Shown here piece after piece: positions 1-12,315 of a DNA stretch of 64,000 bases. The notes beneath the pieces were generated by a model. It did not search any database. It was not told the origin of the DNA and worked only from the letters and a program-made list of their open reading frames with translations. Positions within the stretch are counted from its first letter, which is position 1. The number at the start of each line of letters is the position of its first letter. Origin of the DNA: Astrothelium macrocarpum (lineage: Eukaryota > Ascomycota > Dothideomycetes > Trypetheliales > Trypetheliaceae); assembly GCA_021030915.1 (NCBI GenBank), contig JAGEMR010000007.1:186001-250000 (forward strand), read 5' to 3'. Position numbers and translations under genes: made by a program.

Positions 1-334
1 CTACTGTTGCCTCAATGATTGTCTGTTCTGGAGGAAACAGCGGGTTGTTCTCCACCAAATGGTCCTCTTCAATCTCAGGAAATAATTCAGGATCACGTTG
101 AGTATGTAGCTGAGGAGAATAAGGATTGCTGTGTTTCGGTGCGTTGGTATATGGCGAGATTGGAGGCGACAGCGGCAAACGATTCTGATTTGATGGTTGA
201 GTCTTTGACATGGAAGCGAGTGAATTGTCTGAAATGAAAGATGAGAGAGGGGTAAAAGGTGCAGCAGTCGATGAGGACATGAATGGCTCTTGGCGTTTTG
301 CCTGCGGCGGCGACAATAAGGATCCGATTTCCAT
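1..334 (-). CDS. N-terminal part of an unrecognised Ser/Pro-rich protein, runs off the left edge
   Basis: Reading the minus strand from the ATG at 334 gives 111 codons without a stop to the window edge. It begins MEIGSLLSPPQAKRQ and contains SP-rich short motifs such as PLSPPISPY and an acidic stretch before NPLFPPEQ. The composition (Ser, Pro, Asn, Gln; SP dipeptides) looks like the disordered N-terminus of a nuclear regulatory protein, but no domain is visible in the window. A competing longer frame over the same bases is Arg/His/Leu-rich and looks like a shadow. I do not recognise the family; the domain-bearing part lies outside the window. Confidence 0.5.
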   Translation of the reverse strand, partial: MEIGSLLSPPQAKRQEPFMSSSTAAPFTPLSSFISDNSLASMSKTQPSNQNRLPLSPPISPYTNAPKHSNPYSPQLHTQRDPELFPEIEEDHLVENNPLFPPEQTIIEATV

Positions 335-3194
335 GGTGCAGGTACTGAGTATAAAGCGTAAGTGATGGAAAGAAACAAGCAAAAGTGGTGAATAGATGTT
401 TTTATGTCGACGGCACGTTCGACCAACAATGAATTGGACGAATTGAGACGTCGGCCAACGCAGATCAAAGACCGAAGGCGATGGAAGATATATGAGTAAT
501 GTCGGATTTCGCGTGTGGCAAGCGATGCTTATAAAAAACCGCTGTCACGCTTAACTCCGTTATGTCACCACGGCCTATGCGAACAAATCCACGATGGCGC
601 CGAACACCCTCAGCAACAGCGTAGCCAAGGTAGATGGTCAACGAGCACTTGATCAACTGCTGGTAGGGTATGGAGGAGGTGTGGAAGGACAGGTGTGGGG
701 GTGGGCAAAATGGGAGTGCAGCAGAGCAAGAAGTCAACATTCGGCGGACGAGTGATGGGGTAGAAATGCGTGTCAGCGGGACATCAGAGCCCAGTAGGCA
801 GCAAGAAGAAAGGAATGACTGAGTTGAATGATACATCCACACGCGCCTTATCCATGTTTACCTGACGGGGGACGATCAGAGTGGTACAAGCCCCAACGAT
901 GGGTGCCATCCCAGGCAGACGGGGAATGACGACGCCCGTACGGAGAAGCGCCTGAAGAGGGCACCGAGCTCGCGGTTGGCCAATCCATTGCCAGTCAGTA
1001 AGAGATGACAGGTGCTTCGCCTCAAGAGGAGGTGGTGAGTCAAAGGCAGACGCCCCGACGCCGACACGGTCCTAGATAGCTCCCGACGCATGGAAATTCG
1101 CCCGGCTCTTGGCCGCCACCGTTCATTTTCGGTGAAGGCCGGCAGGAAACATCGCCGCAACCAAACACGTGGTACCAATCTCATCCTACATGCCCGTTTG
1201 TGTTTAAGAGTACGCAGCCTGACTGCTTTACGCGGCTGCCAAGTTTCAGCGCAGTCAAGCAGGGCGAAACTGGTTCTGCCTAGCCCATCTACGAACACCG
1301 ATTGAATCGAATTGTGACTCCCCCCCCGACTCCAATCGATGGCTGCCTCCCATCGTCATCACATTGGGTTGGAACTTGCATTCGGAAAGCGAGAGTGCGC
1401 GTCCGTACGTACTCCACCAGCCATTTCCGAATTAGCCGCAGCATGCTGGTCGTCAATGGCAAGATACGTTCCAGATCATCTGCTTCATCCAGAGCTCATC
1501 GTGTGATACATGGCACGCCCCAGTGTTTGCATCCTCAATGTAGAAAGGGTGGGAAATCCCATGGGTGGATGGTGCATGATCAGCACATGACCGGATTCAT
1601 GAAGTGCTCTAGCAAGAAAGACCCAATTCGCGACCCCCCTTCATGAAGAAATGGGTTGGCTCGTCGCGTCTTTTCGTTCGTCAATGGATGGCGCATGTGA
1701 AGGTATCCGCCTCAAGCAGCCTGATCGAGCAACGCTAGGCCCAGCCCAAACTCCAAAAGTGGGCGAAACAAGGCGCACGAGACCCATCCAATGATTGTGC
1801 AGCCCCCGTTTGCTGTAGAACATTGGCCCCACCGGGAATCCCTGCCTTTCCGTCGGATGACGCCTCCCAAGCTCTCCCGCCGGCGCGCTGAGATGGTGAG
1901 CAGATGGCGATAAGCGTTATCGGACCCTGAGCGCGTCATGGAGGTGGGTCTCATGAATGAAAGGATGCTCCCACCATCTGGTCATCTGCTGCCTCCCGTC
2001 TCATCAATTGAGTTTTGTTTGCAGTCCGCTAAAATCGAGTGGGGTGCTTTCAGACTCTGTATCGCGATTGACCTCTTTCATTAGCCAATTGGTTGGGCTA
2101 ATTGGGGCGGCGTTGTCTGTTTGAGCCTTGCTTGCCTGAGCCGGCAGCCTGCCAGCAGGCCGCATCATTCAATCGGCCTGGGCGCCGTCTTTCGGGCTTC
2201 TCCGCTTTAGAACTTGCTATTGGCTCCTGTCAAAGCATCATCCTTCCCGGCGCGCCACCGTACGCCTGTAGCTACGTTGTCTCCCTTAGACTACCCTGCA
2301 TCGTTCTTGGGTTTCTAGAATGACCTGCATTGACGACGGTCCTGTTGAAGCTTTTGATGAAACATGTTTCGAGCAAAGTGGCAATGGTTGAGTTATAATA
2401 AGATTCTTGCAATTAGGAAATAGCCGACAAGCATATCCATCATTTTTACCGTGCTGTTCTACAGGACATACATGGCTTTTGATGCAGCCTGCAGTGCTGC
2501 GATCGATCATTTCCTCGATTGAGTGATCATTGCAATGTTGCTTGGCCACTTTCTGCCTAATGTTTTTTTTGGCTTTGAGAACCATGCAACAGCTTTTAGG
2601 TATTGCTCAGCCCGTGCCTGAGATACCAAAGTATCAAAAACAAAGTTGAGAGTCGCAAAGAAAATTTAAACTGGCCAAGAATAAACTGGTGAAGGGCTAG
2701 ACGTGTATATTAGACGTGGCGGACGAATCCCGGCATCGGTATTCGCAACGAGAAATGTAGAGATTTCTAACCGTCATAGACGGGATAAATTTCTATCCTT
2801 GAATGGGCAATTTCGCCAGTGCCAAATTTTTAAGCTGTATTTCTCCCACGTTTCAACTAACCTTGAGAAGCCAATGAATAATGACAAAGTTCGCAAGGCT
2901 GATTGAATGGAATTTTGAGCTCCAGTAAAGTGTAGCAGTAAACGAAGGCATGGAGTCGCTCCCTTAAAGTGACTTCGCACCAGGTTCCCTGGCTCCTTGC
3001 TAAACACAAAAGACTTTAATGTCCCTGATGAATCTCACAAACTTTATCAATCAGAAGTGATGGTCATTTTGGTCTGTGCACTGGACCAGAAATACGTTAA
3101 ACAAGATCCACATCGTTTCTCTATATTAACTTCCATTTTGCTATTTATTCTCCTACGGTTTAGTACTGTATAAGATTTGGCCACGAGAAGACCT
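335..3194. other. Intergenic, about 2.9 kb, no gene supported
   Basis: Open frames on both strands here are short, overlap one another and have compositions typical of shadows (Arg/Ser/Cys-rich, no domain, no plausible splice structure). The stretch lies upstream of the gene at the left edge and downstream of the S41 protease, so part is likely its promoter and 5' UTR. No tRNA, transposon ends or strong repeats were seen. Confidence 0.5.
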
Positions 3195-5648
3195 TCACGG
3201 AGCCATAATCGACCGTTTCAAGGGCGAAATACCTGACCCAAATAGTCCATTGGTGTTTTGCTGTATCGATTCATGCAGATTCTGCATCATTGTTTCGATT
3301 TCAGGTCCGCTTTGTGTACGTGGCCAACCCGCTCTCTTAATCAAGTCCCTCTTTGCATATGTTCCATTACCATAAAAGTCATTACTGCCTGCAATACAAG
3401 CATCCTTCCCGTTCCATACGGTATCGGCAACAGTCTTCCAGATCGCAGTGACATCAACCGTCATCTCTGGTGTATACAAGATTCGACAGTCAGCTGGTTC
3501 ATACCTAAACTGAAGGGGAGTCTCTGTAGTATCTCCTTCGCGGATGCCATCTCGTGCGTTGACCGCAAGAGTGACCCCTATAAGAACTATAAGCATGACT
3601 GAATATTGAGAGAGGGAAAACAGACAAAGGGAAAAAGGGACAAAGGATAAGACCTCACCATTGGCACCTCTATAGAGAGGCAAATTGCTGTACGTTCCCA
3701 GCTCCGAACTATTGTAGAACGCGGTCTCTGCCGATGAGTTCGAGAGTGCAAAGGTCTCTTGGACCAATTCCTGGATATAAGTCCAAGGATAGTCATTCGT
3801 TCCTTTCACACCGCCCACTGCCTGAATGATACCTGTTTGAGGCCTGCCGCCAAGAGCAATTGTTTTGATGCCTGCCTGTTGTCGCATGAACTCTGAGAAG
3901 ATGGTACAAGTAGATGCACAGTAACCATCATACACGACAATGACATTTTCGCGGGCAAATGGCTCTGTCGTAAAGTTTGAGCGATTTAGGTACCCAGTGA
4001 CAACAATACCGGAATCTTCAATAATGCCGACAGGATCGCTGAGGTTCCACCTGATGATCGACGTAAAGTTGTCACCATTGTATTCGTGCGGTCCATATTT
4101 GACAGACCAGGATGTGAACGGTTGGTAAGTAATGTTTGCATCCATTTGATAGTCAAAGACACTACTGAGTATCCCTTCGACAGTATCGTTTAGAGTAAGG
4201 ATTCGAGGGAATTCAGGTCCTACCTCAGAAAACTTTTGTCCAATCAGGTCGAAGCCTTGATGAGCCCGGAATCGTGTAGCGCCGTAGGGCAAGTATTGAG
4301 GGAAAAGCTGTTTAAAGAGATCGTAACCTTGCAAAATTGTCCCTCCTGCATTGGCGCTCACATCCACAATCAATTTGGTTTTGTTGGCAGCAAGAGCATC
4401 CGCAATGAACTGCTGGTTCACGAATTGGAATTCTTGTTCCGCAGAATCTAGACCAACAAAAGACGGCACACTGAGGACTGCAACATCTGAATAATCTTCG
4501 CCATCCAAGAAATAGCCACCATTGAGGTTGTTCGACTGTCGAATGACTGGGCTTGGATACCCTGGAGCTGGTGTGCTTGTCGTGCTTGTAGCGCTTGTTG
4601 ATGTTGCGGATGTCGCATTTGCAGTTGGCGCTGTAGTCGTGGCTGTTGCAGTCGCCGCAACTTCTTCAGGGACGATATAGGTATCATAGAGATCTTCCCC
4701 GCTGTCGACTCCGGCAAAGTCCACAAGTACTCGTGCAAAGTTTTGGAACGTAGCGGTTGTCCCGTTTTCGAATGTGAGAGAGGTGTTTGCTCCTGGATAA
4801 ATCCAACGCCCTCGCCCACCACCCCCAAACACACCCGTCGTTGTACCAGAGCTACCAAGAGAAATCTGAGCTAGATTATAAAACAAATTGTTCCAAAGAG
4901 CATCCCTGTCTTGTAGTGAGCCAACTTCACTCAAATCAAGCAGATATTCGGTAGAGTTTTGACCGTCAATTTCTGTGATGGCTGATGGTGTGTAGCTGGA
5001 GTTTGCTAGTGAAGCTTGGAGCACATCAGCGTAAACATATGTCTTTGGGAGAGAAACGCCATCTTCCGAAACGGAAACCAGTGGGATTGTTCGTCCAAAT
5101 GTAAATATACTTCCAACGATATCCGGGACATAGACGAAATGGCCATCATGCGTTGTTTGAAAGACTTTGTATACGTTGAATCCAAATTCGTATTCGCTAT
5201 TGTAGGCTCCTGAACTGATATTTGCTCCAATCTGGCTCAATTCGCCATACACGTCCATGGGTGGCTGAATCTTTTCCACATACTCTGCCGGAGGATTCTT
5301 CAAATAACTGATCGTTGTCTGCCAAAGAATGTAGGGGTATAAGCTTTCCAGCAATGCTTGTGCCTGCAATATTTAAAATTAATAACAAATAGGCGAATTG
5401 AAAGAGGAATTATGCTGTACCTGGTCGGCGTGTAGAGGGACCGAATTCAAGCAGTCATATGCTAATTCGGCAGCGACTGTGGGAGTTGCGCTTGGAGTAC
5501 CTGAAGCAAACAAGGAGGCCACAGAAGCACTGACTACTGCGCAAGGTTCTGTAGTATTCTGTATTGTTCTTGTCCCGTGTTGATGTCTTGCAATGCTTGC
5601 AACAGAGAAAGACGTTCCAAAGAGAAGAAGAATCGAAGTGAGAAACAT
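3195..5648 (-). CDS. Secreted S41-family (CPAF-like) serine protease
   Basis: Model: complement(join(3195..3577, 3659..5363, 5421..5648)), 771 aa. Introns of 81 and 57 bp have GTGAGG..TATAG and GTACAG..TGCAG ends, and both keep phase. An upstream in-frame start at 5735 is possible, but the ATG at 5648 places a hydrophobic signal peptide (MFLTSILLLFGTSFSVASIA) at the very N-terminus. The C-terminal half carries an S41 tail-specific-protease fold. Segment KLIVDVSANAGG is the strand-turn typical of the family, and VVYDGYCASTCTIFSEF near residue 560 holds the likely catalytic Ser. A Thr/Ala/Ser-rich linker (about residues 290-330) separates the N-terminal region from the protease. Many NxS/T sites fit secretion. 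Fungal members of this family are mostly uncharacterised; the substrate is unknown. A 1-kb gap separates it from the VTC gene on the same strand. Confidence 0.85.
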
Positions 5649-6658
5649 GGTCAGAATTACAGATGATGTAAGGCGAAAGAAAACGTGGAACCCAACTTGG
5701 CGATACAAAAAGACAGTATTAATATTCTTTTTCAACAGGTCTCGACCGAGCTTTGAACCGATCGAAGCTCTAATCCTTTAGCTTTTCTGGCATTCAATTG
5801 ATGCTTGCTATTGGGCGACGGCCCCTAGTTGCAGTTTGACCATGATCTTGATCACCATAGTCGCATATCTCATTCAATCAAACAAGTACATTAAACATCG
5901 CTCATTTCCCTTTCAGCGGAAAATTTAGCATGAAAGTGGAGTCGACCTGGAGATAGCTGAGCCTAAGCCCAATGGCGTCCTCTTAACAACGATTCCGGCT
6001 GCAGCTTGTTCAAGGATTTTGAGGTTGAATCCTTGTCAGCCAGAGATAGGGCCAAATGAGGCAGGAGACATGTTTGGATTGGGCGGCTCGCACGACGATT
6101 TCAGGCACATGGAGTTGTGACAATGCCGTGTGTCACTGCTCCAGATCGGATCCAAGGAGAGACTGAAGGTAATATGCGCATCCAGGAAAGTCATGGTTTC
6201 ATGCAAAAGAGGCTTCCGGACGCATTTCAGTAGGGTATTTGGCAGAGGATATCCAGACTGTAGTGAATGTAGTGCCAAGACATGCGGAGTGCCTTGGCAT
6301 TTTTTCAAGGTCTATACCAAATTAGGAAGTTAGAATTAGAAGCCGAGAATCATGACAAGAATCACAAAAATTCACCAATTTAATATTTGTATGCAGAGTC
6401 GAGCCAGCGCTGTGTCGGATGACAGTAGATAAAAGTCCCCTGAAACCTCCGCTCATCAAATCAATCGATCTTCCGTCGATGCATCCCGCTCTGATTATGA
6501 CGTCATGTTTGCTCCAGCATCACCAGCATCGCCAGAATGGTGGAATCATCAGATCAAATCACAAGCTGTATACCTGGGAAATAGTCTCTAATATGCACGC
6601 GCTTAATATAGATGATTGCGTCTCGCCTACGTATTACAATACAAGCGCAAGGCAATAT
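5649..6658. other. Intergenic, about 1 kb, promoter side of the S41 gene and 3' side of the VTC gene
   Basis: Only short overlapping frames (for example on both strands at 6036-6333) without family resemblance. Nothing else recognised. Confidence 0.5.
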
Positions 6659-9196
6659 TTACAACTCCCCTCCGTGGGCAGACACAAAATCTGAATTGCG
6701 CAATTTGAGATGCAAGATGCGTTCATTCTCTTGATCCCTGGCAACGACAGCAGCATGGTACTGGCAAAAAGCATTAGTTTAATGTTTTACGGTTGTCAAG
6801 TTCTAAAAGACTCACCTTGAAACCAAAATTCAAGATCAAAGCAATTATTAGCCCGATGCAAACAATGCATGGCCCCAGCACAGCATCAAAATCTCTACCA
6901 CTCCGTTTCCTAATCAAATTACTTCTCCAGGTATACACTCCCCATCCCCAGGCGCCTGCAAAGACTGCTACTACGACATATACAATCGCTAATGCCCTGG
7001 CAACTGTGTCGTCGATTCCTGCAGCATTAAAGAGGCCAAGAGATAATGAAGCCAGTAGGATGGCCACATGCTGCCATTTTATGAATGTACGTTGGTTTGC
7101 AAGCCAGACCTTTGGTTCAATCTTAAGTGTTCCCTGGTCTTTGATCCATACATCTGGTTGGAAAACACCTGGAGGCAATTTCTCTTGAGCTCGACGCGAT
7201 CGTGCGTATTTGGACGTTGAAAACCCAGGAAAGAGGGAACGTAGCCCTTGGCTAGTTGTTGGAGCTGTGGTATTTCGTTCGGCTTGAAGTCCATCATCAT
7301 CCGAGTCGTCCTCTTCAGCTATATCAGTCGTGTTCTTCGACTCTTGCGCAACTGATGTCTTAGCAGCAATTGATGCACGGTGAGCGTCTTCTGCAGTAGC
7401 ACGTTGCGAAAGAGTAGGACGTTTGGCCGAGGCATGGCTCGCAGGAGATCCAACAAAAGAGCTTCTCGGTGGTCTTGCAAGTGGAGAACCATGCGAACGA
7501 ATGAAGGAGCCAACTGCAAGTTCGTCCTCTGCTGCCTTGGCTCTACTCTCTTGCTCCTCTTTGAAGGCTTGCTCGGGATCTCGACGAATGTCGGTTTCCA
7601 GCGCACTAAGCCAAAAAGGAAATATGTTTACATTGTCTTCAAAAAGTTGAGCAACTCCATGAGCAAATTTCGAGAAACGCGGAGCCGGGTATACGAGATG
7701 TGAGTTCATGATATCGTCGGCCCATTCGTACTGCTTGTTGCCTTTGATCTTGATTTCGAGGATTGCAAAGGGAAAGCGATTAATCTCACCCTTGCGTATT
7801 GAACTGAAGGGGTACTCTATCTCATTATCATCAATATCTCTCCGGTGCCAATCATCGGGATCTCTACAAGGTCGGTCTGTATCGATTGCATCCTCTCGAA
7901 TAAGAGCAAGATTTGTGTCGAGTGAGATACGAACTCGGTCGTCGCCAGGTATCTGAAAGGCGGTGCGGGTATAATTTGCTCGTAAAACCGGTTGTAGTTC
8001 ATTTTCTCCCACAAAGCCTTGGATATCATCCACGCTCTTTTGGAATTCCTTGACTCGCAAAGAATCCTCACCGAAGCGCTCCGTCATCTTATGAATGCTC
8101 TTCTCCATCTTGTAATCTCCATGGATGAATGGCCCAACGTATTTCTCCTTGATTCCAAATCGCTGCTCCTCGCTTACATCACCTTCCTTGATAACCTTCT
8201 TTTCCAATAAAATTTCAGGCTTTTGTGACAGTTGGCCGTACCACCTTAGCCTCAGAGATGCAGGATCTTGCTCTTGGGCAACTTTGTTGGTATAGAGAGA
8301 GAATCGAGGATTGTCAAAGTAAATGGAGGTAATGGTCGGATCGTGCTGTGTTCCGTCTGCGATTTTGGATGTTTGAGGATTGAACACGAGGACGGGAAGA
8401 CGTCGAAGAATCGTGGTTTTGACTTCAAGTAGATTTTCGGGATGAACCCAAACTTGGAATATGGTCAGACAGCTGAAAGTGTAGATAAAACATTCGCAGA
8501 CAACTCACATTTGTACGCTTTGTATGTCTCTCCGCCGGTCTGTACCTCATTCAAAGACGTGACTCCAACTTCTTTACCCTCAAGGCTCTGCCGTACAAAG
8601 GAGTACATTGCTGACAATTGGTACAAGATAGGCGAATAGTCTTCTTGATTAAAAGGTAGGGCAGCTAGGCGCACTTGTAAAAGCGGTCGAACACGGTAAT
8701 CGTGTCCTCTTTTCCGATCGTGCTTTTTGGCAGCTTTGAGAAAGCCTGTATAATTGATACGGCTATATTTCTCTAACTCTTTTGTTTCTTGGGAGATACT
8801 GTCAAGCTCAGCCAAAGCATCCTTTAGGGTTTTTTCACGGTCTTCGCTATGGGCCGACAGATCGATATTCTTCGATTCTCCTTCAATTCCAGCGAGCCCT
8901 TTGTTCTCATCCTTAGTGGTCAGAGGCTCCAGGCGCGCCTCGCATTGCGAAATGCGGTCGCGTAGTTTTTGAACGGTTTCGGCCTGGAAGTCGTGCACTT
9001 TCTCCAATTGCACATTCACTAGCTCTTCCACGAAAGCCCCTTCATCCTCTTCCGTCCAATCGAGTCCTTCTTGGTCAGTCGGCGATTCTGCATCCGACTT
9101 GTCCTCTTTCAGAAGCTGTTTGAGCTTGTCGTAGTCGATGTATTTGTCTCTCCATGGTGAATAGATGGATTTTCTGAGTTGAGTCCCAAATCTCAT
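6659..9196 (-). CDS. VTC2: Vacuolar transporter chaperone, VTC2/3 type (SPX-VTC-DUF202)
   Basis: Model: complement(join(6659..6760, 6816..8452, 8509..9196)), 808 aa; introns of 55 and 56 bp in phase. The N-terminus MRFGTQLRKSIYSPWRDKYI begins an SPX domain (inositol-pyrophosphate sensor, residues 1 to about 180) whose start resembles yeast Vtc2/Vtc3 (YPPW-type) more than Vtc4. The VTC domain follows (about 215-530): FWVHPENLLEVKT, ILRRLPVLVFNP, ITSIYFDNPRFSLY, RLRWYGQL and RFGIKEKYVGPF are recognisable. An acidic Ser-rich linker leads to a C-terminal DUF202 module with three membrane spans. The last exon was found by splicing at a GTGAGT donor near 6815 and restores the usual charged tail. 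In yeast the complex makes polyphosphate and delivers it to the vacuole; Vtc2/3 are accessory to catalytic Vtc4. Its 5' end faces the Nudix gene 203 bp away. Confidence 0.92.
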
Positions 9197-9399
9197 GCTC
9201 GAGCTTAAAATGCGTTCGATATTCTACAAATTATCAGCAAAGATATAAATCTAGTGTGGTACGGTGTTTGAAAAGTCAAAAGTGGAGAAACAAAAGCTTT
9301 CTGTGGTGGGAGCTCCAACCCACGTGGGGCAAGCAGGAAAATCAAGGGGCTTATTGGCTTCCATCGCACTTACCTTACCAGATATCCAAAGCCGATGCT
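9197..9399. promoter_or_regulatory. Shared divergent promoter of VTC and Nudix genes
   Basis: Only 203 bp separate the ATG at 9196 (minus) from the ATG at 9400 (plus), so both promoters must lie here or overlap the neighbouring 5' ends. No TATA box stands out. Confidence 0.45.
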
Positions 9400-10824
9400 A
9401 TGAATCAACAGAATACACAATTACAGCTACCCCTTCCGCTCATTGAACATCTCAAACAAGTCCTTACCCAACTTTCGCTCCAGCCGTACCCAGAAATTCC
9501 CAATCCTCCAAATCTTAACAAGCGAGCTTCCGTTGCTGTCATACTCCGCATTAAACCTAGTCATTCTCACTGGCCGGATTTGAAGGCAACTACGCTAGAC
9601 AATGCCGTGCAAAAGTCAAAAAGCGAGAGTCTTGAAGAATTTTTCGAGCAAGAATGGGTAAAGTACGGAGATCCGGAATTACTATTCATAAAAAGAGCTG
9701 CGCGCAAGGGTGATCGGTGGACTAGCCATGTTGCCCTTCCTGGCGGACGAAGAGATCCTGAAGATGTAGATGACAAAGCCACAGCTATCAGAGAGACCTT
9801 GGAGGAAGTTGGCATTACACTAGACGAGGAGAGCTGTTTGGAAGTGGGGAACTTGCCGCAAAGACTGGTAACCACAAGCTGGGGCAAAGTTCCGATGATG
9901 ATCTTATGTCCATATATTTTTCTTGTTACAAAGTATCAGTTGCCTCCATTACGACTTCAGCCGACAGAAGTCAGCTCCACACATTGGGTGCCGCTGCGAA
10001 CGTTGCTCGCGCCTGGCCAGCGCACGTTTGAATTTCAGGACGTCTCCACTCGACTGGCGAATCAGGAGATTGGAATAAAGAAATGGTTCATGAAATCTAT
10101 GCTGGGCCGCATGGTATTTGCAGCCGTCCGTTTGGTGCCAAGTGAAAGCGTATACTGCACAAACATTGAAGAGTTTTTCCCTCCAGATAGCGATGTTTCG
10201 CCATCCAAGGCGCCTCCTATCCCATCTCCAATATCCGTCTCAATTTCAAGATTCAAATCCCAAGAACAAAGATCCTATCCACAACTCAAGCCGCTTCTCC
10301 TTTGGGGGCTCACACTTGGCGTGCTTGCGGACTTTTTTGAATTACTTCCACCGTACAATGCACTTAAACTTTGGACATATCCGACATTTACACCATGGGA
10401 TGTGCGATTTGCTGTCTGGCTACTTTCATATCGCTTCCGGAAACAAAAAGAAAAAGAACTTGGAATACAGAGTACCCCCGATATGATGTGGGGAGATGAA
10501 CAAAACGAGGTAGAGCGGGAGGTTTTCTACAGAGCAGAGGACGGGTTCAAGGTAAATCCGCATCGCACAGAAGTCCCGCAATCTGATGAGTACAAAACCG
10601 AGCATATAGACGGTGCGGAAGTCGGGATAAGTGGACTTCCAAGCGGACAGCCAAGTCGTGGTACTCTGGTACAAAGACGTAATACAGGCGCTGTTAGTAT
10701 GATGTTAGAGGGTTACTATGATATCGTTCGAAGAGCAGTTGCCATCACACTCGTCGGAAGATGTTTGGGCGCTGCAGCAGTTTTGGGTTTCTTGTGGACC
10801 AAGAAGAATGCTTTTAGAAAATAG
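9400..10824 (+). CDS. Nudix hydrolase of the CoA-pyrophosphatase-like group with C-terminal membrane anchor
   Basis: 474 aa from the ATG at 9400; the in-frame extension to 9256 begins at GTG and is not needed. The Nudix region spans about residues 45-230. VALPGGRRDPEDVDDKATAI followed by RETLEEVGI matches the UPF0035-type Nudix signature of CoA and related pyrophosphatases, where the family keeps PGG.R.P.D...D.ATA.RE..EE.G. Downstream are two hydrophobic stretches: LLLWGLTLGVLADFFELLPP (about residue 305) and AVAITLVGRCLGAAAVLGFL close to the C-terminus. Between them is a charged, probably cytosolic loop. The family hydrolyses nucleoside-diphosphate-linked substrates; the exact substrate cannot be read from sequence. 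Membrane anchoring is an inference. No introns were needed. Confidence 0.82.
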   Translation: MNQQNTQLQLPLPLIEHLKQVLTQLSLQPYPEIPNPPNLNKRASVAVILRIKPSHSHWPDLKATTLDNAVQKSKSESLEEFFEQEWVKYGDPELLFIKRAARKGDRWTSHVALPGGRRDPEDVDDKATAIRETLEEVGITLDEESCLEVGNLPQRLVTTSWGKVPMMILCPYIFLVTKYQLPPLRLQPTEVSSTHWVPLRTLLAPGQRTFEFQDVSTRLANQEIGIKKWFMKSMLGRMVFAAVRLVPSESVYCTNIEEFFPPDSDVSPSKAPPIPSPISVSISRFKSQEQRSYPQLKPLLLWGLTLGVLADFFELLPPYNALKLWTYPTFTPWDVRFAVWLLSYRFRKQKEKELGIQSTPDMMWGDEQNEVEREVFYRAEDGFKVNPHRTEVPQSDEYKTEHIDGAEVGISGLPSGQPSRGTLVQRRNTGAVSMMLEGYYDIVRRAVAITLVGRCLGAAAVLGFLWTKKNAFRK

Positions 10825-11291
10825 GGACGCCGACAATAGACGGAATTAGGTACCATGTACCACTTATTAGAGTAGAAGACTTCGGCGATCGCCAGTTCTT
10901 TCCACTATAGATGCTACTCGGATTACTCAGTTTGGAGCAATTGGATTTGTATCACTCGAGAGAGCAGAAAAGTGCAACGTTCAAATTTATTCCAGTACAT
11001 GTTTATCAGTTAGGTCCGAGGAGATGTATGTAAAGCAGAGCACGCGAGCTCCCGAATCGAACGGCATGTTTGCATACCGCTCATGCATGACTAGATTTGT
11101 GGGGCTGCTTGGTTAGCCAGAGTTAGTCTATCTTTGGGCTAGTGCCAATGTTTTTGAGTGACGCAACCCTGATATTTCAATCTTGACGCTATTCAAGACG
11201 AGCTTCTCATTGCATTCTGTGCCTCCCCCTCTTCTTTTTAGTCTACAATCAACAATTATCTTCGCATTCAACAATCACATTCGCTTTCGAT
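10825..11291. other. Intergenic between Nudix and RCF2 genes
   Basis: 467 bp holding the Nudix 3' end and the RCF2 promoter. A pyrimidine-rich tract (11222-11245) lies just upstream of the RCF2 start. Nothing else seen. Confidence 0.5.
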
Positions 11292-12315
11292 ATGAAGATT
11301 CTCACGAAGGAAGAGGAACAGGCACACTACAAGTACGTTTTCCTCAATATCATCTAGTCAAGGTGATAAATCCTGATACGATTGTCAAATACTGAATTGA
11401 TTGCCTAGTGCAACCCTTAAAGGCGGATTTGGCGGTGGTTTGGCTGGCACTACCATCGGCGCGTTAGGAGTCTATGCAGCAACTACCCGATACCCAGCGT
11501 TCAGGCAACTTACAGTACCTTTTCGAGCATTTTTGATTGTCTCTTCCGGAACCTTCTCTGGTAAGTCGATATATGTCTTTGAATGGCGCCCTATTCTTTT
11601 TTGCATTAGATTGACTCTGTCAAAGCAATCATTGCTGCCGACCATTACTCTCGCAAATTCGAAGCAAGTCGTAACCCCGAGAAACAATACGTCGACAAAA
11701 CAAAATCATTAAACCAGCAAATTGAAGCTCAAAAAACAGTGTTACAAAAGACTGGTGACTGGGCAAAGGAGAATCGATACCCCATTGTCTTTGCATCATG
11801 GGTTGCATCAATGGGTGTGGCACTTGGCATCGTGGGACGTGATCCATACCTCTCTGGATCGCAAAAGCTAGTACAAGCTCGTGTCTATGCTCAGGGTTTA
11901 ACTGTAGCAGTTCTACTGGCTAGCTTTGCATTCGAGACCAGCGATGCAGCAAAAGGGAGCGGACGATGGGAAACTGTCAAGATTCTTGACCCAAATGATC
12001 CTACACACCAACATGTGATCGAGAAGCGAATACACCATGAGCGATATGCAGGTGAGGATCAGTGGAGAGGTATGTGATTTCACCTGCAGTAATGGCGAGT
12101 GTCTTGAATCGTCCAAAACCATCTAATCAACTACGCCAGACATGATCGAAGCCGAGGAACAGAGACTGAAAGAAAGGAAAGAAGCAGTCAACAAAAAAGA
12201 GGAGGAAGACGCAAAGAAATCCAGCAAGAATCAACATCAGAACCACAGCCAGAACCAGAACCAGCATCAAAATCAGAGCCAGAACCAGCACCAGAACCAA
12301 AACCAGAAGCAATAA
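11292..12315 (+). CDS. RCF2: HIG1-domain respiratory supercomplex factor, Rcf2 type, with Q/N/H-rich tail
   Basis: Model: join(11292..11332, 11409..11560, 11626..12069, 12140..12315), 270 aa; three introns (76, 65, 70 bp), all phase-consistent. The protein begins MKILTKEEEQAHYNATLKGG, followed by a small Gly-rich membrane span (FGGGLAGTTIGALGVYAA) and a second one. After a charged segment with HYSRKFE comes the C-terminal HIG1 region: WAKENRYPIVFASWVASMG, then GSQKLVQARVYAQGLTVAVL with the QxxVxxRxxxQ motif of type-2 HIG1 proteins. Family members sit in the mitochondrial inner membrane and associate with cytochrome oxidase / III-IV supercomplexes. The last exon adds a Glu/Lys-rich helix, then roughly 30 residues almost only of Gln, Asn, His and Ser, encoded by a CAGAAC-like repeat. 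I do not know that tail as a general feature of the family. Confidence 0.9.
12226..12312. repeat. Imperfect CAGAAC/CATCAA short tandem repeat inside RCF2 exon 4
   Basis: About 87 bp built of degenerate 6-mers (CAGAAC, CATCAA, CAGAGC, CACCAG). They encode the N-Q-H-Q type tail of the Rcf2 protein. The unit is a multiple of three, so expansion or contraction preserves frame. Confidence 0.75.
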
